Origin: Channallabes apus
Taxonomy: Eukaryota; Chordata; Actinopteri; Siluriformes; Clariidae
Assembly: GCA_030522415.1 (NCBI GenBank)
Contig: CM060107.1
Coordinates: 21,550,071-21,614,070 of the forward strand
DNA length: 64,000 nt
Reading direction: 5' to 3'
The position numbers were made by a program, and so were the translations under genes. How positions within the stretch are numbered: position 1 is the first letter of the stretch; each line of letters begins with the position of its first letter. The notes beneath the pieces were generated by a model that worked only from the letters and a program-made list of their open reading frames with translations, had not been told where the DNA came from and searched no databases. Below are positions 26,058 to 37,500 of this stretch, piece after piece.

Positions 26058-29000
26058 ATGGAGGCAAGGAAAAATGAAAAGAATGAAGCCAAAGGTATGC
26101 TGGTTTTAATAGTGTCATGGGCATCTTTTCCTCCTGTCATTTACCTGGCAGGTTGCCATGCAATGCAAGTCGTGCACATTTTTTAAATCACTTAAAATAC
26201 ATTATACATATTTGTATGTTCTACTCACATATCGAATAGTATAGGTATACAATAATGCTAGTTTATAAATAATGTATTTTATGGTGAAGAAGCGAAAATG
26301 GCAGTTTTTGAAATGCATTAAATTTTCTGATTATCCTTTATTTTGAGTTTAAGTCTTGGGGCAGTACTTGCTAAAAACAAAAAAAAAAGCAAACTATTTA
26401 TTTTTTTTCCCCCTCCACAGGTAAGGGAGGAAGCAAAGGCTCACAGGGTGACAGACCAGAAATCATCCCTCAAGTAGAAAGGTATGAACAATGCGAGCCA
26501 ATTCAGAAGATTCGTTGTCTGTATTGAAATACTGTACCTTTTAAAAACTAAAAGTGGAAGAGAGAAAATGGGTGAATGACACTGTGTTGTTCTGGGAGTT
26601 TTTTTTTTTTTTTTTTAGATTGTTTTTCATAGCTCTGCATAATGTTTGCTGTAACATGATTACCAGCTTATTCACTTTTCATCCAGACATATATACTATT
26701 GCAATTAACAAACCCTTGTTTTCTGCAGGTTACCGAATGTCAGTGCCCTGCCCAAAGCAGTCAAGAGAAGAGTGTATGCTCTGAAGAGACTGCAAGTCCA
26801 GAGCGCTCATACAGAGGCCAAGTTCTATGAGGAAGTCCACGAGCTTGAGAGGAAATATGCTGGCCTTTATCAGCCCATCTTTGACAAGGTTATCAATTCT
26901 ATCTATTATATTCTCTGTTAACTGATGTAAAGTCAAGATATATCATTACAAACTTGACTAGATGCACCAGTACATGATAAACAGTGTGCGCTTTTGCATA
27001 TGTAATCTCTGGCCATTGGCATATTGGTGGCATCTTGTTTCATGGGCACACACAACAGTTGCAGCTCAAGCTTGTATCAGTGGCTTGTGAGCTCACTGTC
27101 CCAGTGCTAAATTCATCTCCCATCAAAACGAGTAGCCAACTAATCTTGCCCATGTCTGGCTGTTTCCAAGGCTGGGGACAGTTTAATAACATTTTAATCT
27201 ATAAAAAAAATTAAGTATTATAGTGGATTTCCATAAACCTGCTGTTTACAAGTGCCTGAACTAATCTAGTGTGTGTTTACAGAGGCGGGCCGTGGTGTCT
27301 GGAGCTGTGGAGCCCACGGATGAGGAATGTGAGTGGCAGAGTGAAGGCGAGGAGGAAGATCTTTCTGTGAGTATCTTCTTATGTCATCTTTTATGGCATA
27401 TAAGTAACATTTTGCATCATGGGATGATCAAGATGTCTTGACACACCAAACTGGTAAAAATGTAGAGGCAGCTGAGCATCAAGCAGGCCATTGATGGTGA
27501 GGATACACTTTTAGGAAAATTACTCTCCATACCAGAAGGAGGCAGAAGTCTGTATTTATTATAAAAGACTTTTGCAGGTGTATTAGATATCTCAGTTTGG
27601 TGTAACACTTGTAATTGAAATGTTTTTCTTGATGAAGTTTGATTCAGGAATTCTACATTTAGACAGCAATAATATAAAACTTTTTCACTATTCCTCATTA
27701 TTGGTGGTGAATAGTGGTCATTGATGTCCCATGACCTCTAGTGCAGTATGAGTTTACAGAAAGAAGAAACAAATATTGGAAATGTATTAAATGAGTTACT
27801 TTTATGCAATGAATAATGCATTATATATTACCAAACAATCAAGTGAATAAAAGCACCACATGTTGTTTATAATCATTATAATTTGTGAGTGTGGTCCAAT
27901 AGTACAAGTGGCTTTTAAATGACTCCAGACAGAAGAACAAAAATTACATTACATTACTTTTTCATACCTGCTAATGGTAAGCATTAGAGAAATCGATTCC
28001 GTTATGTATACCCTTATGACTCCAAAATATTTTTTTGTAATGTGTATTCATTTGCATTTAAGGTGGAAAAATGTTGCAGTTTCTCTACAGCTCTAAAGGT
28101 GGTGCTCTTTAAACTGGACATACACTGGGAGGCATCAAATTATTTACTAAGTTAATTTAGAATTATAACAAAATCTGAAAAGAATTGAATCGGGATATGA
28201 ATAAAATTGGGAAATGTACAGAATCTCAAAACAAAAGGAATTATCTGTGTATCGTGATATATTTACTGATCCCTTCCTTAGTAAGCATGCACAGGTCCAG
28301 TATCCACACTACATTCCCTACTATGAAAAAGTTCTGCACGGAAGTTGATAAGCGTCGCACTGTAGCATTTTTATGTACACCTTCAGATTATGTTTACCGT
28401 GACAAAAGGGGTGACATCTTGTGGTACTCTTTAGCATTACCGTATACCAACAGTACTATTCCGTATCAAATATACAACAGCTCTTTTTGGGAGAACGTAC
28501 CATCATAGGAATTATTTTTGCTCAGGATGCAATTTATTAGTGTAGAATTGTGGCTGTGGTATAAAGTGCAGAGAAGCGATCGTACAGACATTGTCTTAAT
28601 ATATGCCTTAGAGGCTACCTCAATATGCACTCTAATGAAATATAACTGCATTTTGATTTTTGATTTTTTTGTCTGGTGATCAATCATCGTTATTTGTTGT
28701 GATTATTATAAATACCTATTAATTTTCTGATGTGTTTTTGCTCTGTCAGGAGGATATGAAAAAGAAGGCTGCGCTGGAAGAGAAGAAGGACGATTCAGCC
28801 ACTGCTGAAGACCCTAAAGGCATCCCAGAGTTCTGGCTTACCATCTTCAAACATGTGGACATGCTGGGGGAAATGCTGCAGGTAAAACATCTCTCATAGA
28901 CAGACTTGTAAACAAAACATTTAAGTTGATTCCTAAACAGAGTGACACACTCTGGCAAGGTGTTGATTTTTCCATGGTAGATGAAATAGGAAACCCACAA

Positions 29001-31492
29001 CACTGAAGGTTGATGCTTGGGTAGTTCTAACAGGGAGAGCATTTAGAAAAGGTAGAGTGGTTTTATTTTTTATTTATTAATTTTTTTTGTCATAGCCATG
29101 TCTCAGAGTACAGGATGTTTTGTATTAAGTTATTTGTCTATTTAAGTAGGGTTGTGTACTGAACACCGGTGCCAAGACGGCACTGGTACCTATAGAACCA
29201 GTATATACCGGACCGAAACAGAATGCGAATTTCGGTGCCACTTAAATGCCTGAACTGTCGATTGAAATATTTGTTCTCTAGATTCATATATTTTTGTAGA
29301 CTAATAGTTTATTAGATTAAATTAAAGAAATTAAAAGCACAAATCATCCGGAAATGAGAGACCATCCGACATGCGCCTGATTGCAGCAACTAACGTTACA
29401 CTCGCTCTGACGTCAGCAGGCGGTCTACCGATAGCTTAGCATGCTAAATTAAACACCTCTCGTTAAAATGCCTAAAACTAAACGGTCGAAAGTGTGGCTG
29501 TATTTCACAAGAAAGGATTCCGACACCGCGACGTGCAGCAAATGTTTCACAGTAGTTGCGTGTAAAGGCGGAAACACGTCAAATCTAATGAAACATTCGA
29601 GGGCAGACGGAATAAAGTTAAAAGCAGAGGGAGGCACCGTGTTTTCTTGTGGACAACAGCTGGCACCATCAGTGTGGACGGTCTCAGCCCCAGTCATACC
29701 AACCGCAGCAAAAAGGAGTCACCGGTTATGATGCCGACAGCAGACTTTCCGCAGGTTAGTAGTAGGATAATGTAATGTTAATAACAAAATGCAAATCTTG
29801 CATTCATGCTAACAAATAGTCAAACGATTTGTAAAAAACTAATGTAACATGGATTCTGTTTATAATTATGGCTTTCCAGCCTGTACTAGTAGTACTACAA
29901 CAGTGACCCCATTTACCATTGCAAAGAAGGCTATGTATGTCCTGTGCAGGGCAATAAGTCAGGAAAGGTGTCGTATTTTGCCAGAAAAGGCAAATATGGT
30001 GAAATTTCTGAAGAATTGCTAAAATTTTAAGCTTACATATTCGTATATACTTTAAACTTTTAATATATTCAATTTTAAGCATAACATTTTTTGTTCAATA
30101 AAAATTAATTCTTGAGTCACCCACTATAATTTTGTGGCTTAAAAGTATCGGTTCAGGCACCGTTTTGGCACCGGTACCGTTTTCAAAGTATCGATTTGGC
30201 ACCGGTATCGAAAAAAACCCAAACGATACCCAACCGTATATTTAAGTTGTGTAAATTACCTTTTTAAGTGCTGGGGTACAGCTGTGAAACTTGCATTTAT
30301 GTGAACTGGGACAGCCCAGTGTTGCAACCAATGCAAATAAGCAAACCCCGCCAGCCAGAGCGAGAGGTCCTCAGGAAGAGTATGCAAAGGTATAGGAAAA
30401 GTCAGTTTAAATATTTTATCCCTTGAGACCCGGTGTACATCCATGAACTATTTACAGATTTGGGTGGAAGGATCTGCATGCCACTTTATTTACATCCATA
30501 TATAATTTTCGACCATGTTTATCCACTGAAGCAAAGTTTTAGCATCAAGCTTGCATTAACTTGACTGACTTAACACACCTCAGTTCACCAGTGTGTCCTC
30601 AATGCATTAATGGTAGAAATTTGGTCTGTCCAAATGCCCTGAATTTGACACGCTGGTTGTAGAACTTCTCTCTTTCTGGTTTGCAGTTTAATCTGAGTGC
30701 TCATATCAGTGTTTGATCAGGTTATTTTGGATTAATGCTGGAACTCTGCACCACAGTCGTCCTTTATGTTCACAGTTAAACTGAGAAGTTATACATAAAC
30801 AACAGACAGAGGCAGATTTTTATTCTGAACTCAAACATTGGTTACCTGAACCATTTACAGTATGCTTTCAACAAATTTTGTGGTGAAGTAGGTAGTGTTA
30901 CTTCCTCTTAACCCAAGCTCAGGATCAAACCTGAGTCTGTGGAGCGATCATCTGTGGAGTTTTGCAACGTTCATTATAGGTTTCCTTACTTTCTAAAACA
31001 TGCATGTAGGTGGTAAAGGTGTGTGTGTATAGTGTCGTGTGATACACTGGCAGCTCATTCAGGATATATTAGGATCCCTGGGATCCATTGTGACCTCAGC
31101 TATGATAAAGTTGGTCACATGGTCAACTTTTTACGTTTTGTGTCCCCCCTTCAGGAGCATGATGAGCCCATCCTGAAACACTTGCAGGACATCACAGTGA
31201 AATTCTCTGCACCAGGAGAGCCAATGGTCTGTACTACATGATCCTCAATTTTTATTTTTTTAAATAATAGCTTATAATTTGAGTTCTAAAGGTTTGATTC
31301 CGTTTCTTAAACGTTTTTATTTTCTGTCCTAAACCAGACCTTCACTTTGGAGTTCCATTTCGAACCCAACAGCTACTTCAGCAATGCAATCCTCACTAAA
31401 ACGTACAAAATGAAATCGGAGCCAGATTCAACAGACCCTTTCTCATTCGAGGGGCCAGAGATAGTGGACTGTGAGGGGTAAGAAACAGTCAC

Positions 31493-31526
<34 letters not shown>

Positions 31527-34500
31527 GTTTAGACATTGTAAGATCTTTGACTTTCACCACACCACCATCACCACAGACACGAGGCGAGGTCTGGGCAAAA
31601 AGGGTAGTTTTGTAAGGAATGAATTGGAAAAGGGAATAAAGGAAAGAAGGAAGGGGGGAGTAGTAAGGGTGTTCATTGGCCTATCCAGGCAGTGCCCAGC
31701 GGGCAGAAGGGCACTCAGCTTGTGAGCTTTGACAGGCAACAAAGTGGCTGAGTGCGTCCGTGTGTGCAGCGGCTCTTGCCGTCCCTTCGACGCAGCTTCA
31801 CAATCAGTCATCCGTTGGCACAACCTCAGCGATTACAACAGCCTTTACCTTTCCAGTGGTTGGGTCTGACACTTGGCAGGAGTGAAGAGTGCTGCGGCGG
31901 CTCATGCAGGACTTTTCTTTGCTATATTTTCCCCCCAACCTTTGTTTGATCTCGAGGTGTACAGTAGTTTATTGTGCCCTCTTGGAATTTTCAGGCAGTA
32001 GATTGTTTATCCTTGAGTTGGTCGTTTGTGGTAGTGTTACTCCCTCTTAGCGCCATAGTTTCTGGTTTGATCCTGAACTTGGGTTATAATCTGTGGTGTT
32101 TTGCAAATTAATCCATTCGTTTTGCAACTTAAACTGGATGGATTAAGTTGGATTTGTAGCCATCCATTGCCACGTGCTTCGCTTTACAGCGAACACATTT
32201 TTTATTTAGCGACTGGTTCACGAAAGCTGGCCTTTGGCGCAGATAAAAGTGCAGCAACAGCATGCGCAGTCCTCTGGCCTCTCTTTCCCCTGCGGTGATC
32301 AAACACCGGTGTTCCATTTACTCGTCTTTGAAGTCCTTGGGGTGCGTGTCATCGCCCCGTCTGCATGCCGCCCTCACCTTTAGCGTTTGACGCACAACGT
32401 TTGGCTCCGACTTTTAACTCTCACCGCTGTAACTCTAGCCGATGCTCCCTGCCTTTATTATGTGCCGGGAGGCTGAAAACAATTTTCATCTTTCTCCAGC
32501 CGTGGACACATGCTTGTCACAAGTTAACCTCGTGAAAACACATTGATGTATACAGGAAAAGAAGGATGACCTTCTATTTTTCATAATTTCAGTTACATAC
32601 AGTACTGTATGAAATTCTTGAGCCCCTTTCATCTCTTCATATTTTAAGAGCCATACTTTCTGGTATTTTCAGTGTAGTTGAGGAATTAGTTGTCCAGGTT
32701 TCCTGAAGGACTTTACTGACTATTGTTTTCAGTTCATTCCCTGTACCCGAGCAGTTTCAGAGGAATGTTTGTGTTTTTTAAGCTCCACAGTGACACATTG
32801 TGAATTATTCAAATGTAAAAGAAACTATGTAACTTAAGGCATTAATCAGTGAGAAACAGGTGCAGATGACAAATGATCAGGCCATTGGCTCGTACACTGA
32901 TAATGCTGAATGCTAACTGGTTAGAACAGATGAGATTAGGCTGCTGCTGAGGATTTTTACATGATGCTTCTCCCACGAGCATCCCACCTACACAACATTT
33001 TGGCATCCTGACGCAAATCCGACCTTTTTATCCGGCTTGGGACCGGCACTGCATTTCTTGAGGCACTTTGCAGCCTCATGCAATAAAATGTTTGTTCCCA
33101 TTTCTTTAATTTAATATACATAATTTAAATGAACATAATGTGAGGGAATAATGGCTTTTGCACAGTAATGTATATTACAAGCTATAAACGAAGAAAGTGA
33201 AATTCTTACTTGATTTTTCATTTAGCTGCAAGATAGACTGGCAGAAAGGCAAGGATGTAACTGTGAAAACCATCAAGAAAAAGCAGAAGCACAAAGGTAG
33301 AGGAACAGTGAGGACCATCACCAAGGACATACCGCAGGATTCCTTCTTTAATTTCTTTAACCCTGCCAAAGGTAAGATTATTCTACATGGCAAGAGTTTG
33401 TTTTTCAGAATATTCAGGGAGTTTCTGTGTATACTTCCATTGTTTGTGATTCTGATGTACAGCAGGTGGCAGCACACATCCATCTGAGGTTTAGTTTTAG
33501 TCTTTGTTTGCCATGTTTACAGATATAGCACTTTAAAATCATTTGCAAAATAAATGTAATTGGCTCCTCTTCCTCTCCTTTATTAGTCTCATTATGTAAA
33601 TGAATGAAATAAATATTTAGTCAGGTTTTGGAGTGCTAGAGCATTTTGATTCTGGCATTTCCACTTGTAATGTGGAAATTTCTCCCTCAACCCATAATGA
33701 ATCCTTCTAGTTTTTTGTGTGTTTTCTCTTTAAAAGCGAAGAGTCGTGTGTAAGTTATTAGGAGTCTGAGCAAGAATTCATCTGTTACAGTAATTATTAC
33801 CCCAAGCTATATTTTAGTCCTGCAAATAAGCAGACAGTAGATCTAAGTGGCTGCTTGCCAAACATGGAAAATCAGTTGTTTTGCTCCTGGCATTTAGAAC
33901 ATTTGATATTTTTGCTTTTTTTTTTTTTTTTTGTATTGCTTTAAGCAGCGTGGTTGTGCGGAACGTGATATTTCTTTGACGATAGAATACGTTTAGGTTT
34001 ATTTATTAAAAATAATAACTATCTAATAATATCTATGGCACAGATGCATAGATCATGTAGTCCAGAAGTCTAGCAAGGGCAAAAGAAAACCTGATGGAAT
34101 TTGCTTGTAACAAGAGGGTGAACGATTAATCATTCATTTGCTGAGCTTTTTCATTTTAGGACTGGCTAGTCAGGTGTGCAGTCATGTGATTACCCTCACC
34201 GTTATCGCTGGATTAATATAGTCATCTATTACCAGCATATAACATCCATACCTAGTGTAATTAGTGAGAAGAAAAAAGCACAACCCACTTCTTTCTGTGC
34301 CACCTTTTTTCACCTCGGCTGTCAGGCGTCATTTGAATTTACTTGTCCCGTCACTTCCCGGGTGCCATCGGCATGTGAAAGAATGCAGTGCTACCTGTAT
34401 AAGAAAAGTTTGACACTTCTGTTGAAAGCAACAGGAAGTGTGTGTTGACTGTTGGCGTGTGTGGGGTGGCAGGGTGATTTCCATTGAATGCTTCATAGGT

Positions 34501-37500
34501 GTGGCATTTGCCCTTAAGTGACAGTGAAGCATGAACAGTCACCATACCAGAAACTAACAGACTCTGATGTAATTTTCTCCTTCATGAGTGCAGCTAGAGG
34601 ACGGTCAATAAAAAAAATTATATATCTCTTTTATTGATTTGTTTTTCTTTCACAAGCCATTTCCGTAGAGCAGATTAAAATGGAAATGTTGATTTAACGT
34701 AGGTCTTAATATATATTTTCCTCTTGTTTCTTTCAGCATCTCCAGATGGAATGGTGAGTTGGCCCTGAAGTTGTTCTGATCAAAATGTTTACAAACAGTG
34801 GAGGACGAACACTCGGAGATTAGCTCAGCAGACTAACCAAGCGTTGTGCAATCATTCCCGCAAAGACTCTTCAATTGCGTCTTTTCGTCCCACATCCACA
34901 AGTCAAGATCTCTGCGCATGTGCAGCCCATGCATTCCAACAAATTGAACGAAATTTTGTGCGTCACTGCAGTTTTCCTGTCAACACTGTTTGTAGTGAGT
35001 AAATAAGCCAGGGGTGGTGAACCTGTTTGCCATAATGAGCCAAAAAAAAAATCTTTATCACTGCAAAGAGCCACACAACAGATGTACAAACAACAGTATC
35101 ACAACTTATACACTTGATTACATAATACTCCTATCTCACCTATGCGGTTTCTCGCGGTGGCGGTAAGTACGGTTCATTATGATTCACCACGAGTTTTTGG
35201 CGCTGTGAGTAAGTTTCCATCTTTCCGCGCGAAAAATTAAACATGTTTAATTTTTTGCTGGTCCTCACGGAAGCTTGCGGTCCTTACAGAACTTCACGGA
35301 GCGACAGTTTAATGTCGGCGGGCAATCATGACGACTCACGGTGCCTAACTCCGCATCTCACCGTGAGTCAAACCGCATAGGTGAGAGAGGGGTATAACAG
35401 AACAGTTCTCATGGATTTTAATCAGCCCTACCTCCTTTTATTTGACTCAGTGGGACACTTGGTTTCCACAATCTTTTTTTTAAGTCTGACTTGTATTCAG
35501 TTGTGGCTACTTGAAGTAAATCTTTCACGTGTCAGTAAGAGCAGAGCGATTTGAATCTGTTGATTTGATTCAGTGTCGAAAAAAGTGATTCACAGATGTA
35601 AGCTGACCCAAACATTGACAGTAGTTTGAGTGCAGCCTGTTTGACATTGGGATATCTCTCAATCGGCACAATCTTCCAAAACTCCACGGTTCCTTCCTTC
35701 CATTCAGATAAAAATGTTCTGTGCTCATCTTCGTATTTGCGCTTAGCTGTACGCTCCCCTGACTCTGCAATGATGATTGACAGACTAACACGAGTGACGT
35801 GAAGTTTGTTAGTAGTCTCTGTTAAATCGCGCGAGAGGGTGTGTTAAAAAAAAAAAAAAAAAAAAAAAAATTCATTTAAATACATACCCTTTTATTGGAA
35901 AATTATGTTTTGACATTTAAAAAAATCATTCGCAAGTGTAAACACAGAATGTGGATAGATTGAAGAGCCGCAGACGAGCAGTGAAAGAGCCGCGGGTTCG
36001 CCACCCCTGAAATAAGCCAGGTTTATTCAAGTTCGACTGACCAGATTCCACCAATTGGACAAATAAAACCTTTTAAATATTGAAATCTTGTGCGCAAGTT
36101 CTTTTTAGTAGTTTTTTCCTAATCATTAGTTTGGTGATTAGTGTTCAGATTTCTTTCTATTTTTTAATGTTTGTTTCAGGATGAGGACCTGGACTTCACT
36201 CTTGCCACAGATTTCGAGATTGGTCATTTTTTCAGAGAGCGGATCATACCCAGGGCAGTGCTGTATTTCACAGGAGAGGCTTTGGAGGATGATGAAAGTG
36301 TACGTCAACAGGTTTTAGTCGTCTTGTGTCATGATGTGATGTTCTTTCTTCCTCGCAGACTTGTACCCATTATATTGGAGACGAAATGAAATACTGAACA
36401 TACAGAACGAGTCAAAAGTTTGGACACACAATTTTCTTTCAAAAATATTTAAAGTCGTTTTTTATTTTCTACATTCTAGAACAATACTATAGAAGAAAAA
36501 AAACCACATGGATTTATATAATTAAGTAAAAACTAATTTATGAATCTGAATGTTGAATATAAATTTTTTTTGGTATGTTTTTTTTTTTTTTTTTTTTTTT
36601 TGTGCAGTTTGAAGAGGAGGATGTTGAAGAAGATGAAGAGGAGGTTCGTTATATAAATGTGCGTTAAATATATACAGTAAATATGATCTGTGACTACAGT
36701 TTGGGTTTCTTTTCTGTGTATTAGGACCTTGACGAAGAGGGTGAAGAGGAAGAGGATGGCAAAATTGACACCACAGTTAGTGTTTAGATCTGTGTTTTAT
36801 TGAATTATTTGATTGCTCTTTGCATATGCACTTAACAATGAGCTCTTCAGAATGATACTGTCTCAAGCTCACTGATCCCTGTAAGGCTGGGCTGTTCAAC
36901 AGAGCTGAAAATAAAGAAGCAGAGAACTAATCGATCGCTCTGATTTACACAACTCAAGGCTGTGATCCAAACAGATCACGCTGCCGTAATTTAATTTGCC
37001 ATGTGTCAATGAACTGTAACGCTGCACTATTTCCATATTATAATGGAAAAACGCATCACTGGGTTTCATTCGTCAGTTACAGTAGCAGAACAGCTACTGT
37101 AACCCCCCCCCCCCCCCCCCCAAGGAGCCACAAGGACTTCTAAGCTGTGCTTGTCATGCTAAATTTAACATAAAAGCCAAATATGGTAACTTGACAGAAA
37201 AACGCAGCACACGCAAAGCCAACTTTCTGATGTTAGCCAGTTTCTTCTCATCAGTCTAGTTGCTATACTAGAGATAATTTCTTTTTATTCATTCTTGTAG
37301 CATTACAGGATCAATTATTTAACTGTTTTTAGATTTTTAATATTTAAGCAATTGAAAAACAGCATTTGGTTTCCAGACACTGTTAATTCAGTGTTGTACT
37401 TTTTTTTTTTTTTTTAATTTGATTAAATTACCACTTGTATAGTAATAAAGCCACATGCTTAATCATTGAAATTCCATATATGCAATGAGTTTAAGCTGCC

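Noticed and set aside
30256..30444. Minus-strand frame in a nap1l4 intron
   Set aside because: No domain, no splice context and opposite to the gene; looks random.
32100..33170. Extra nap1l4 exon in the intron 31478-33225
   Set aside because: Splice-like motifs occur, but the flanking exons join in phase (GG|C) to give the conserved CEGCKIDW motif, leaving no room for another coding exon.
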